Assembly: GCF_018603905.1 (NCBI RefSeq)
Contig: NZ_JAHFZZ010000037.1
Span: forward strand, 1-64,000
Source: Nonomuraea sp. NEAU-A123
GTDB taxonomy: Bacteria; Actinomycetota; Actinomycetes; Streptosporangiales; Streptosporangiaceae
DNA: 64,000 bases
Reading direction: 5' to 3'
Shown: piece after piece, positions 16,791 to 25,636 of the stretch
Layout of the letters: every line of letters starts with the position of its first letter
Position numbering within the stretch: position 1 is the stretch's first letter
Position numbers and translations under genes: made by a program
The notes under the pieces: generated by a model
Told to the model about the DNA's origin: nothing
The model's input: only the letters and a program-made list of their open reading frames with translations
Databases searched by the model: none

Positions 16791-18041
16791 TCAGAAGGTC
16801 AGGGTGGGGGCGCCGAGCGCAAGTGGCCGGTCGCCCAGCGTGACGGCGTTCGGTCCCTTGCGGGCGGTCCTGGCCAGCAGCCAGTAGTTGACCAGGATGA
16901 GCACGGCGAACACGGTGCCGAACGCGGTCAGCGAAAACCTGATCTGGCCGCTGGACACCGGTGACATGGCGTCGGCCGTCTTCAGCAGGCCGTACACGGT
17001 CCAGGGCTGGCGGCCCATCTCGCGGAAGATCCACCCGGCGATCATGGTCACGAACGGGACGGGGATCAGCGCGGTCAGCAGCCGGTGCCAGGGCCGGAAG
17101 CCCCGTACGACCGGCCGGAACAGCATCAGCAGGAAACTCACCCCGGCGACGAAGAAGAGCACCGCGAAGAGCGTCAGCATGGTGATCCCGCCGGCGTGCA
17201 CCCAGCCCAGCGGCGGCAGGTAGTCACCCGGGCCGTACTTGGCCGCCATCTCCGCCTGCGCCTCGGCCAGCCGGTTCGCGCTGCCCGACCAGGCGGCCAG
17301 CTTGGTGGGCTGCAGCGTCTGGAAGCCGATGCCGCCGAACGTCGCGGTGAACAGCGTCGCGGGCAGCGCCACGCCGATCCCGAGGCGCAGCGACTTGCGG
17401 AAGAAGTCCTGCTCGGCGGTGCGCTTGGCCAGGTGGTAGGCGCTCACTCCGGCCATCAGGAAGCCGCCGACGATCAGCGCGCCGCCGCCGACGTGGAAGA
17501 AGGCGATCAGCGCCGCCGGGTTGGCCACCAGCGCGCCGAAGTCGGTGAGCCGCAGGACGCCGTCCTTGAGCTGGTAGCCCACCGGGTTCTGCAGGAAGCC
17601 GTTGGAGATCAGGATCCAGAACGCCGAGGCGTGGGCCGTCAGCGTGACGACCCAGATCAGCGCCAGGTGCGCCCACCGGTTCAGCTTGTTCCAGCCGAAG
17701 ATCCACAGGCCCAGGAAGGTGGACTCGATGAAGAACGCCACGATCGTCTCGATCGCCAGCGCCGAGCCGAACACGTTCCCGGCGAACTCGGTGAGCCCGC
17801 TCCACGACAGCCCGAGCTGGAACTCCATGACCAGTCCGGTGACGATGCCCATCGCGTAGTTGATGATGTACAGCTGCCCCCAGAACCGGGTCATCCGCAG
17901 GTGCACCGGGCTGCGGGTCAAGGTGGCCCGGGTCTGGATGACGGCCACCAGCGTCGCCAGCCCGAGGGTCAGCGCGACGAACAGGAAGTGCGCCCCCGCG
18001 GTGAGGGCGAACTGCAGGCGGGCGAGGTCGACGGTCTCCAT
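16791..18041 (-). CDS. cydA: Cytochrome bd-type quinol oxidase subunit I (short Q-loop)
   Basis: A 416-residue subunit I. Haem ligands are visible: His near the N-terminus (AGAHFLF), His in FFHVGGGA and Met in FREMGRQPW. The b595-associated acids IE and FFIES are present, as is the GRQPW signature. The Q-loop is short. In the conserved K-L-A-A-x-E block, Lys247 is kept but Ser252 stands where the E. coli Glu257 quinol residue is expected. The protein should transfer electrons from menaquinol to oxygen in the membrane, but that change leaves quinol use open. Genes for a two-component system lie 96 bp upstream on the same strand. Confidence 0.87.
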   Translation of the reverse strand: METVDLARLQFALTAGAHFLFVALTLGLATLVAVIQTRATLTRSPVHLRMTRFWGQLYIINYAMGIVTGLVMEFQLGLSWSGLTEFAGNVFGSALAIETIVAFFIESTFLGLWIFGWNKLNRWAHLALIWVVTLTAHASAFWILISNGFLQNPVGYQLKDGVLRLTDFGALVANPAALIAFFHVGGGALIVGGFLMAGVSAYHLAKRTAEQDFFRKSLRLGIGVALPATLFTATFGGIGFQTLQPTKLAAWSGSANRLAEAQAEMAAKYGPGDYLPPLGWVHAGGITMLTLFAVLFFVAGVSFLLMLFRPVVRGFRPWHRLLTALIPVPFVTMIAGWIFREMGRQPWTVYGLLKTADAMSPVSSGQIRFSLTAFGTVFAVLILVNYWLLARTARKGPNAVTLGDRPLALGAPTLTF

Positions 18042-18088
18042 GGTCAGAGGTTCCCGTCAAGACCACCTCCACCGCGTCATGCCAGGGC

Positions 18089-18138
18089 ATACACCTGCTG
18101 TACACCTGTGGTGTCAACGGACCGCCCGGCGTACACCT
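18089..18138 (-). promoter_or_regulatory. cydA promoter region with three AGGTGTA direct repeats
   Basis: Reading the minus strand, copies of AGGTGTA end at 18132, 18101 and 18090. The last two are extended to CAGGTGTA and are exactly 11 bp apart, one helical turn; the first is 31 bp away. A TTGACA -35 lies at 18112-18117, with a weak -10 (TGTATG) about 18 bp on. The repeats cover the promoter of cydAB, and the adjacent NarL-type regulator is an obvious candidate ligand. Confidence 0.45.
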
Positions 18139-18806
18139 CAGGGAGTAAGCCAGCCCGGGGTGATCATGCCGGCCTCGTAGGCGAGCACCACGAGCTGCGC
18201 CCGGTCGCGCGAGCCGAGCTTGGTCATGATGCGGCTGACGTGCGTCTTGGCCGTGGCCGGGCTGAGCACCAGCCGGGCCGCGATCTCGTCGTTGGACAGC
18301 CCGGCCGCGACCAGCGCCATGACCTCCCGCTCGCGCTCGGTGAGCGCGTTGAGCCTGGGACCCGGCTCCGGGCGCTTGACCCGGCCGGCGAACTCGGCGA
18401 TCAGCCGCCGGGTGACCGAGGGCGCGATCAGCGCGTCCCCCCTGGCCACCACTCTGACCGCGTGGATCAGCTCGGCCGGCTCGGTGTCCTTGACCAGGAA
18501 CCCGCTCGCGCCCGCCCGCAGCGCGCCGTAGACGTAGTCGTCGAGGTCGAACGTGGTCAGGATGATCACCTTGACGCCGTCGAGCCGCGGGTCGGTGACG
18601 ATCACGCGGGTCGCCTCCAGGCCGTCCAGCTCGGGCATCCGGATGTCCATCAGCACCACGTCGGGCCGCAACTCGCGGGTCCTGGCCACGGCCTCGGCGC
18701 CGTTGGCCGCCTCGCCGACCACCTCGATGCCGTCCTCGTCGCTCAGGATGGACCGGAACCCGGCCCGTACGAGGTTCTGGTCGTCGGCGAGCACTGTGCG
18801 GATCAT
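18138..18806 (-). CDS. NarL/LuxR-type response regulator
   Basis: A 222-residue regulator. The N-terminal receiver has DD acidic residues (VLADDQ), the phosphoacceptor Asp in LMDIRMP and Lys in LVKD. The C-terminal LuxR helix-turn-helix contains LTEREREVMALVAAGLSNDEIA. Its ATG overlaps the histidine kinase stop by 4 nt. The two form a cognate pair lying upstream of cydAB on the same strand, so control of the oxidase genes is likely but not shown. Confidence 0.92.
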   Translation of the reverse strand: MIRTVLADDQNLVRAGFRSILSDEDGIEVVGEAANGAEAVARTRELRPDVVLMDIRMPELDGLEATRVIVTDPRLDGVKVIILTTFDLDDYVYGALRAGASGFLVKDTEPAELIHAVRVVARGDALIAPSVTRRLIAEFAGRVKRPEPGPRLNALTEREREVMALVAAGLSNDEIAARLVLSPATAKTHVSRIMTKLGSRDRAQLVVLAYEAGMITPGWLTP

Positions 18807-19936
18807 CGCACTCCGTTCAGTGGAAGGTCGGCGACGACCAGGAAGCCGCCGTCAGGGCGGGGACCCGCCTCCAGGGTGCCGCCCAGCGCGCCGGCGCGCT
18901 CGCGCATGCCCTGCAGCCCGAACCCGCTCCCGTCGGTGAACGTCGCTCCCGGCCCATCATCCTCCACGCGGATCACGATATGTCCGGACTGGTTGGTGAC
19001 GCTCAGCCGAGCCTCGGCGGCTCCCGAGTGCCGGGAGACGTTCGTCAGGGCCTCCCTGATGATGCGGGTCGCGGCCAGGTCCACCTCGGTCGGCACTCCG
19101 TCCAGCCGCCCGGACAGCTCGGTCCGCACGTCCACCCCCGTGCCCGCGACCAGCGCCTCCATCCGGGCCAGGCTGTCGGCGGGCGCGGTCGGCGCGCCCT
19201 CGTCCACCTGCCGCAGCACCCCGAGCGTGGTACGCAGCTCGCGCAGCGTCTCCTTGCTGGTCTCCTTGATCGTCCGCAGCGCGGCCTCCGCGTCCTGCGG
19301 CCGCTTCTTCAGCCCGTGCAGCGCCGCCGCGGCCTGCACGTTGATCATCGAGATGTTGTGCCCGAGTACGTCGTGCAGCTCCCTGGCGATGCGCAGCCGT
19401 TCCTCGCTCGCCCGCAGCCTGGCCTCCTCCTCCTTGCTGTGCAGGGCGTCGAGCACGCGCCGCTCGGCCTCCCGCAGGTAGGCGCGGCGGTTGCGGGTGA
19501 CGCCCCCACCGGCGACGGCGGCCACCACCCAACCGGCGATCATCAAGAACACGCTGTCGTCCATGTGCCTGATCCCGCCGGTCTCGCCCAGCCCCATGGC
19601 CAGCAGCGCGGCCGCGCCCGCGGCGATGGCGGCAATCAGGTGGCCCAGCTCGGCGGCGGTGTACAGGACCACGAACGCCAGGATGATGACCGGCCCGTCG
19701 AGCCGGGCGAAGGGGTAGTAGAGCGCGACGGCCACCAGCACGACGATCAGTGCCGCGACCGGGTAGCGCTGCCGCGCCAGCACCCCGGCACCGGCCGCGA
19801 GCGGCAGCAGCACGTCCAGCGCGTTCGGTACGTGACCCGGCTGGAGGAAGGACGTGACGACCGTGCCCGCCAGCACGGCGACGACCACCGCGAGCGACAC
19901 GATGGTGCCGGCCGACAACGTGCGCATGCCGCCCAT
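18803..19936 (-). CDS. Sensor histidine kinase (HisKA_3, DesK/NarL type)
   Basis: A 377-residue kinase with about five N-terminal hydrophobic segments and no large extracellular loop. A dimerisation helix carries the phospho-His in RELHDVLGHNISMINVQ, and an HATPase_c domain has ATRIIREALTNVSRHS and VEDDGPG. The sensed signal is therefore probably in or at the membrane. The start at 19936 has weak ribosome binding; an ATG at 19927 is equally possible. It is coupled to the response regulator. Confidence 0.9.
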   Translation of the reverse strand: MGGMRTLSAGTIVSLAVVVAVLAGTVVTSFLQPGHVPNALDVLLPLAAGAGVLARQRYPVAALIVVLVAVALYYPFARLDGPVIILAFVVLYTAAELGHLIAAIAAGAAALLAMGLGETGGIRHMDDSVFLMIAGWVVAAVAGGGVTRNRRAYLREAERRVLDALHSKEEEARLRASEERLRIARELHDVLGHNISMINVQAAAALHGLKKRPQDAEAALRTIKETSKETLRELRTTLGVLRQVDEGAPTAPADSLARMEALVAGTGVDVRTELSGRLDGVPTEVDLAATRIIREALTNVSRHSGAAEARLSVTNQSGHIVIRVEDDGPGATFTDGSGFGLQGMRERAGALGGTLEAGPRPDGGFLVVADLPLNGVR

Positions 19937-19992
19937 TCTGTACGGCCCGCCGTCCGGGTGGCCAACCGCCCCGCAATGGGTAGAGCCGGAGC

Positions 19993-20205
19993 ATGAGCGT
20001 AGAAGACGAGTTGCGTCAGGTCGAAGAGGATCTGACCAGGTTGCGAGCCCAGACCAAGGATCTGCGCGACCAGATCGGTGACATGGGCGCCACCGACCAG
20101 GTGGAGGTAGGCGCGATGATCAGCATGGCCGACGAGCAGGAAGAGCTGATCGCGGACCTGGAACGTCGCCGCGACGACCTCCTCCGGCGTCGCGACGGCG
20201 GCTGA
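19993..20205 (+). CDS. Small coiled-coil protein of unknown function
   Basis: A 70-residue acidic protein with heptad-like spacing across residues 3-30 (VEDELRQVEEDLTRLRAQ) and again at 48-66, with a turn at GDMGATDQVEVGA. It looks like a helical hairpin. It starts at an ATG with CGGAG upstream. No family is recognised with certainty; similar small proteins recur in Streptosporangiaceae genomes. It converges on the desaturase gene and is divergent from the histidine kinase. Confidence 0.65.
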   Translation: MSVEDELRQVEEDLTRLRAQTKDLRDQIGDMGATDQVEVGAMISMADEQEELIADLERRRDDLLRRRDGG

Positions 20206-20218
20206 TCCGCGGGGCTGC

Positions 20219-21232
20219 TCAGCGCAGGGGCGCGCCTACCTCGTGCAGGTGCCGCAGCGCCTGGCCGTAGGAGGCGATCAGCCCGGTCTCCAGGTAGCTG
20301 ACACCCAGATCGGCGCAGTACTGACGGACGATCGGCTGGGCCTTGCGCAGGTTCGGGGACGGCATGTTGGGGAACAGGTGGTGCTCGATCTGGTAGTTGA
20401 GCTGGCCGAGCGCCACGTCCACGAACACGCCGCCCTTGACGTTGCGCGAGGTCAGCACCTGCTTGCGGAGGTAGTCGAGCTTGTCGTCCTTGGTGAGGAT
20501 CGGCATGCCCTTGTGGTTCGGCGCGAACGTGCTGCCCAGATAGACGCCGAACAGCCCCTGGTGCACCACCAGGAAGACCAGGGCCATGCCGATCGGCAGC
20601 ACGGTGAAGATCACGCCGAAGTAGCAGACGAAGTGCGCCAGCAGCAGCGCCCCCTCCCACTTCCGGTGCTTCGTCGTCGGCTGGAACACCGCCTTGACAC
20701 TGGCGATGTGCAGGTGCCACGCCTCCAGCGTGAGCAGGGGGAAGAACCAGAACGCCTGCCACTTGGCGATGAACCTCGGCAGGCCCCGGCTCCGGCGCAC
20801 CTGATCGGTCGACCAGACGATCACGGCGGGCGAGACGTCCGGGTCCTCGTCCTCGTGGTTGGGGTTGGCGTGGTGGCGGTTGTGCTTGGTGTTCCACCAG
20901 CCCCAGCCCAGCCCGATGCCGAAGTCGCCGATGAGCAGCCCGAGGATGTCACTTGCCCGCCGGGTCCTGAAGACCTGCCGGTGCCCCAGGTCGTGGGCGA
21001 CGAATCCGATCTGCGCGGAGGCCACGCCGAGCGCGACGGCCACCAGCAGTTGCCACCATGAGTCGCCGACCCACCAGAACAGCGCCCATAGACCGACATA
21101 AGCGGCCAACACCAGGGTCAGCCGCACGGCGTAGTAGATCGGACGCCGGTCGAGCAGGCCGGCGTCCTGGATTTGTCGGGCTAGCTTCGCGAAGTCACTA
21201 CCTCGGGTTTCGAGCGTGCCTGTATCGGCCAC
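20219..21232 (-). CDS. Membrane fatty-acid desaturase (acyl-lipid type)
   Basis: A 337-residue di-iron desaturase. The three histidine boxes are HDLGH, HNRHH and QIEHH, and the last has the Q of front-end (delta-6/delta-5-like) enzymes. Four membrane segments flank the boxes. The GTG at 21232 is preceded by GAGGAG at 5 nt and is preferred over a GTG 12 nt upstream. There is no fused cytochrome b5, so electrons must come from a separate ferredoxin or flavodoxin. Regioselectivity cannot be read from sequence. Confidence 0.9.
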   Translation of the reverse strand: MADTGTLETRGSDFAKLARQIQDAGLLDRRPIYYAVRLTLVLAAYVGLWALFWWVGDSWWQLLVAVALGVASAQIGFVAHDLGHRQVFRTRRASDILGLLIGDFGIGLGWGWWNTKHNRHHANPNHEDEDPDVSPAVIVWSTDQVRRSRGLPRFIAKWQAFWFFPLLTLEAWHLHIASVKAVFQPTTKHRKWEGALLLAHFVCYFGVIFTVLPIGMALVFLVVHQGLFGVYLGSTFAPNHKGMPILTKDDKLDYLRKQVLTSRNVKGGVFVDVALGQLNYQIEHHLFPNMPSPNLRKAQPIVRQYCADLGVSYLETGLIASYGQALRHLHEVGAPLR

Positions 21233-21279
21233 AGGTCTCCTCACTTAGAGGTGGAAGTTGCCCCCACCCTGCGCATTCT

Positions 21280-21301
21280 CCGTGATGACGGGAGATCACG
21301 G
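21280..21301. promoter_or_regulatory. Inverted repeat CCGTGAT-N8-ATCACGG
   Basis: Perfect 7-bp arms in the 206-bp region between the divergent desaturase and FAD monooxygenase genes. The region also holds ATGTC-AA-GACAT (21348-21359) and no gene. Either may be an operator; neither adjacent gene encodes a regulator of a fitting family. Confidence 0.4.
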
Positions 21302-21438
21302 CTAGTCTCCGCCGCCGCGCCTGCTCTTAGGCTGCCCAGTATCGTCTATGTCAAGACATGCTGCGGCCCCATGGCCTCTTTGACCTGGTGGCAGCGGCTG
21401 ACAGAGATCTGGCAGCGGCCGCGCGCATCGTGGTCGGC

Positions 21439-22761
21439 ATGACACACGTACTCATCGTCGGCTCCGGGCCGACAGGACTGACCCTGGCCATCGAGCTCGC
21501 CCGCCGCGGCGTGGACCGGCGCATCGTCGAGAGGTCGGCCGAGCCCCCCACGGGAGTGCGCGGCAAAGGGCTGCAGCCCCGCACGCTGGAGGTCTTCGAC
21601 GACCTCGGCGTCATCGACGAGATCCTCGCCACCGGGAGCGGCTACCCGGGCATCAGGAGCTACAAGGGCGACCAGATCGTCTGGGAAGGCCGGATGGACG
21701 AGCCCAAGGAGCCGTCGCCGGGCATCCCGTACCCGAACCTGATCATGCAGCCGCAGTGGCGCACCGAGCGGATCCTGCGCGACCGGCTCGCGGAGCTGGG
21801 CCATCGGGTCGAGTTCGGCAGCGAGGTGACCGGCTTCGAGCAGGACGAGCAAGGCGTGACCGCCACGCTCAGTGGCGGCGAGACCGTCCGCTGCGCTTAC
21901 CTCGTCGGCGCCGACGGTGGCCGCAGCACCATTCGCAAGCAGCTTGGCGTCGGCTTCGCGGGGGAGACGTACGAGAGTGAGCGCATGCTGCTGGCCGACG
22001 TCAAGACCGGCGACCTGGACCGCGACTTCTGGCACATCTGGGGCTCCATGGAGGAGCAGGTCATGTACTTCGGCCTCTGCCCGCTGCCGCACACCGACGT
22101 CTTCCAGCTCGTCGCGCCGTACACGGGCGAGGACGACCTGCGCGCGCTCGTCGCCAGGCACGCCCCGCACGTCCACCTCGACGAGATCCTGTGGCGCTCG
22201 GACTACCGGGCCAACGTCCGGATGGCCGAGCGGTTCCGCGTGGGCCGGGTGTTCCTGGCCGGGGACGCCGCGCACGTGCACTCGCCCGCCGGTGGCCAGG
22301 GGCTCAACACCGGGGTCCAGGACGCCTACAACCTGGGCTGGAAGCTCGCCATCGGCTCGGCGGCGCTGATCGACACCTACGAGGACGAGCGGATGGCGGT
22401 GGCCGCGCACGTGCTGGGTCTCAGCACCCGGCTGCACCGGGAGCGCGACATCGAGCGCGGCGACAACACCAACCAGCTCGACCTGGCCTACCTCGGCAGC
22501 GCCCTCTCCATGGGCGAGCGGGGCGGCGAGCGTCTGGGGACGCTCTTCGCCGAGCAGCGCGGCACGCACTTCCTGCTGCTCGGCGCCACGGGCCGGGAGT
22601 ACGGCGACGCGATCAGGGTCCTGCCGCCGCTGGACGGGCAGGAAGGCGTCATCCTGGTCCGCCCCGACGGCTACATCGGCTATCACGGGGACGAGAGCGG
22701 GCTCAGCGCGTACCTCTCCGGGTTCGGCATCGACGCGCCCCTGACCAGGGCCTCCTCATAG
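21439..22761 (+). CDS. FAD-dependent monooxygenase (PHBH family)
   Basis: A 440-residue flavoprotein hydroxylase. The FAD-binding VGSGPTGL opens the protein, followed by the conserved GADGGRS block and by GDAAHVHSPAGGQGLNTGVQD. These are the three fingerprints of class A aromatic hydroxylases. The C-terminal thioredoxin-like domain of many polyketide hydroxylases is truncated or absent. The start at 21439 places the Rossmann motif at the N-terminus; an upstream ATG at 21358 adds 27 atypical residues. Its 3' end overlaps the convergent AfsR-like gene by 79 bp. The substrate is unknown. Confidence 0.87.
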   Translation: MTHVLIVGSGPTGLTLAIELARRGVDRRIVERSAEPPTGVRGKGLQPRTLEVFDDLGVIDEILATGSGYPGIRSYKGDQIVWEGRMDEPKEPSPGIPYPNLIMQPQWRTERILRDRLAELGHRVEFGSEVTGFEQDEQGVTATLSGGETVRCAYLVGADGGRSTIRKQLGVGFAGETYESERMLLADVKTGDLDRDFWHIWGSMEEQVMYFGLCPLPHTDVFQLVAPYTGEDDLRALVARHAPHVHLDEILWRSDYRANVRMAERFRVGRVFLAGDAAHVHSPAGGQGLNTGVQDAYNLGWKLAIGSAALIDTYEDERMAVAAHVLGLSTRLHRERDIERGDNTNQLDLAYLGSALSMGERGGERLGTLFAEQRGTHFLLLGATGREYGDAIRVLPPLDGQEGVILVRPDGYIGYHGDESGLSAYLSGFGIDAPLTRASS

Positions 22762-25565
22762 CGCTCCTCGCCCAGTGCCGCCCGGCACCGCCCGGCCAGC
22801 GCGACCACGAACGGATCGGCCGACTCGGTGATCCCGCGGAGCAGCCTGGCCGCCCCCAGCAGCTCGGCGGCCGTCAGAGGCTCGCGGTGCTCGGCCACGC
22901 CTTCGAGCACGGTCGCGCGGGCGGTCCTGTCCTCGCAGGTGACCATGAGCTCCAACGCCCTGCGCAACGGCTCGGCCGGCTCGGCCACGCGGGCCAGCTC
23001 GACGTTCATGAACGCCCTGAACTGGGGAGGAGCGTCGATGTTCATCGCCAGGGCGCTGCGCAGCAGCCGGGCCGCCTCGCCCCGATCGCCGGAGCGCCTG
23101 GCCAGCTCGGCTCTGGCGTGCGTCACCCGGGCGATGGTCAGCGGGTCTTCGGAGCGCAACGCCGCCTGCCAGGCCCGCTCCAGGGCGGTGGCGGCGCCGG
23201 CGTGGTCGCCCGAGCGCATCATGAGCTGGCCGAGCCGCAGCAGGAACATCATCGGCCCGAGCGGCGCCCCCAGCGCGGCGAGCTCCGCCGCGATCGGCTC
23301 CGGCTCCTTGGCCAGGACCAGCGCGCGGGCGAAGTCACCGCGGTTCTCGGCGGCCAGCGACAGCCAGAAGTAGGCGGTCCACTGTCCCCAGCGGTCGCCG
23401 GTCCGGCGCAGGCCGTCGAGCGCCGGCTCCAGCAGGGACTCGGCGCCCGCGACCGCCCCGTACTCGAACCGCACGATGCCCGCCACCAGCAGCGCCGTCG
23501 ACCTGGTCCAGGTGTCGGGATGATCGCGCAGCCGCGCGGCGCCCGCCTCCGTGATGGCCACCACGTCGCGGGGCGGGCCCAGCGCGACGACCATCGCCCA
23601 CGAGTGCAGCGCCGCCGGATGGTCCGACTCCAGGACCGCCCGGGTCGGCTCGGCACCCATGGCGGCCATCATGCAGAGCCCGTGGGCCAGCTCCCGCCCC
23701 TCGGGCGCCACGTCACCGACCCGGCGCAGCACGGCGGTCGCGTGCGCGGCGATCTCGTGCCGTCGCCCGCGCATCATCCACGGCCACAGCCTGGGCAGGA
23801 TGACCCGGAGCGGGTCGTCGGAGTGCCGGAGCGCCGCGTCCAGATTGCCCTGCTCGGCGTCGAGCACCGCCAGCCACTTGACCTGCTCGCCCGTCCGCAG
23901 GTGCGGCTCGGCGGCCTCGGCCAGTTCGGCGTAGTAGCGGGCGTGGGCCTGCCTGACCTCCGGGAAGTCGCCCGTGACGTACTGCCTGATCGTCTCCAGC
24001 ATCGTGTAGCGGTCGCCGGAGACCGCGATCAGCGACTTGTCGACCAGCGAGGAGAGCAGCTCCAGGTCACCGCCGCAGATCCGGGCGATCGCCTCGGCCG
24101 TCGCGCCGCCGGAGAACACCGACAGCCCGCGCAGCAGCTCCCGCTCCTCCTCCGACAGCAGGTTCCAGCTCCAGTCGATGACCGCGCGGAGCGTGCGGTG
24201 CCTGGGCTCGGAGGTACGGCTGCCGCGGAAGGCCAGCCGATCGCCGAGCTGCTCGACCAGCATGGACACCGACATCGTGCGCAGCCGCGCGGCGGCCAGC
24301 TCGATGGCCAGCGGGATGCCGTCGAGCTCGCGGCAGATCCGCGCCGCCTCGGCCGGCGCCAGCACCAGGTCGGGGCGGGCCGCGGCGGCCCGGTCGCGGA
24401 GCAGCTCCACGGCGGGCTCCTCCGGTAACGGGAGCACGGGGTGCAGGGACTCGCCGGGGATGTTCAGCGGCTCCCTGCTGGTGGCGATGATCCGCAGCCC
24501 GGCCACCTCGCCCAGCAGCCACTGCGCCACCCGCGCGGCCTCGTCGATCAGGTGCTCGCAGTTGTCCAGCACGATCACGGGTGACGTGCCGCGCAGCGCT
24601 TTGACCAGATCGGACGTCTTGAGCACGGCTTCCAGCGCGGCCCGCACCCCGGCGGCCGGGGCCAGCTCGACCAGCCACACCCCGTCGGGCACGCGCAGCG
24701 TCGCGGCGGCCTCGACGGCCAGCCGGGTCTTCCCCGCCCCGCCGGGCCCCACGAGGGTGATCAGCCGGGCGCCCGTCAGCGTCCGGATGCGGGAGACGTC
24801 GTCGTTCCGCCCGACGAAGCTGGTCAGCCGGGCGGGCAGATTGGTCCGCGGCGCCGGCTCCTCGTCACGCAGCGCCGCGAGGTGCGCCTCGCGCAGCTCG
24901 GCTCCCGGATCGACGCCCAGCTCGTCCGCCAGCTCCGCCCTGATCCGCTCGAAGACCTCCAGCGCCTCTCCCCGCCGCCCGTTCGCCACCATGGCCCGCA
25001 TCAGCAGCGCGTGGAACGGCTCGCGCAGCCGGTGCTCGGCGACCAGCTCCTCCAACTCGGCCACAACGTCGCCGCCCACGACCTCGCCGCCTGCGATTCC
25101 GCCCCCGATGACGTTGCCGCCCGCGGCGAGGTCCGCCGCGATCCTGGTCGCCAGCGCCGCCAGCCGCAGCTCCTCCAGCCGCGCGGCCGGGGCCTCGGCG
25201 AAGGGCAGATCGACGCCGGCCAGCGCCGGGCCGCGCCAGAGCGCCAGCGCCGCGTGCGCGTCGCCCGCGCGGGCCAGCCGCTCGAAAGCCCACGCGTCCA
25301 CCTCATCGGCCGGGACGTCGAGCAGGTAGCCGTTCGGATGGGAGGAGATCAGGCCAGGGGCCTCCCGGCGCGCCCTGGACACCAGCGACTGCAACGCGGC
25401 CATCGGATGCTCGGGCGGCTCGCCCGGCCACAGGTCGTCGATCAACCGGTCGGTCGTCACCACCCGCCCGGGATCGAGCGCCAGCCGTACCAGCAGCCCC
25501 CGCACCCGCGCACCGCCGACCGCGGCCCCCGCAACCTGGAGCGGCCCCAGGATCCCGATCCGCAT
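22683..25565 (-). CDS. AfsR/SARP-like regulator (BTAD plus NB-ARC ATPase)
   Basis: A 960-residue regulator. Residues 1-90 are a winged-helix DNA-binding domain and 95-260 a bacterial transcriptional activator domain (BTAD). That domain is interrupted near 150-170 by a Gly/Val-rich insertion repeating GG-V/I. An ATPase follows with Walker A GPGGAGKT and Walker B VIVLDNCEH. A helical, TPR-like C-terminal half completes it. AfsR-type proteins switch on secondary metabolism. GGAGGGTGG precedes the ATG. It diverges from the epimerase gene; targets are unknown. Confidence 0.87.
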   Translation of the reverse strand: MRIGILGPLQVAGAAVGGARVRGLLVRLALDPGRVVTTDRLIDDLWPGEPPEHPMAALQSLVSRARREAPGLISSHPNGYLLDVPADEVDAWAFERLARAGDAHAALALWRGPALAGVDLPFAEAPAARLEELRLAALATRIAADLAAGGNVIGGGIAGGEVVGGDVVAELEELVAEHRLREPFHALLMRAMVANGRRGEALEVFERIRAELADELGVDPGAELREAHLAALRDEEPAPRTNLPARLTSFVGRNDDVSRIRTLTGARLITLVGPGGAGKTRLAVEAAATLRVPDGVWLVELAPAAGVRAALEAVLKTSDLVKALRGTSPVIVLDNCEHLIDEAARVAQWLLGEVAGLRIIATSREPLNIPGESLHPVLPLPEEPAVELLRDRAAAARPDLVLAPAEAARICRELDGIPLAIELAAARLRTMSVSMLVEQLGDRLAFRGSRTSEPRHRTLRAVIDWSWNLLSEEERELLRGLSVFSGGATAEAIARICGGDLELLSSLVDKSLIAVSGDRYTMLETIRQYVTGDFPEVRQAHARYYAELAEAAEPHLRTGEQVKWLAVLDAEQGNLDAALRHSDDPLRVILPRLWPWMMRGRRHEIAAHATAVLRRVGDVAPEGRELAHGLCMMAAMGAEPTRAVLESDHPAALHSWAMVVALGPPRDVVAITEAGAARLRDHPDTWTRSTALLVAGIVRFEYGAVAGAESLLEPALDGLRRTGDRWGQWTAYFWLSLAAENRGDFARALVLAKEPEPIAAELAALGAPLGPMMFLLRLGQLMMRSGDHAGAATALERAWQAALRSEDPLTIARVTHARAELARRSGDRGEAARLLRSALAMNIDAPPQFRAFMNVELARVAEPAEPLRRALELMVTCEDRTARATVLEGVAEHREPLTAAELLGAARLLRGITESADPFVVALAGRCRAALGEERYEEALVRGASMPNPERYALSPLSSP

Positions 25566-25636
25566 CCACCCTCCAAGCCTCGCCCCCTACGGTACGGCGC
25601 TGTTCCTGCTCCGTAAGATCCGCAGGAGGAATCCGG

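Noticed and set aside
17085-19481. 798-codon frame antisense to cydA and the two-component genes
   Set aside because: Shadow frame; the opposite strand has complete, well-conserved proteins.
22191-24428. 745-codon frame antisense to the AfsR-like gene
   Set aside because: Arg/Gln/Gly-rich shadow frame starting inside the monooxygenase; no start signal.
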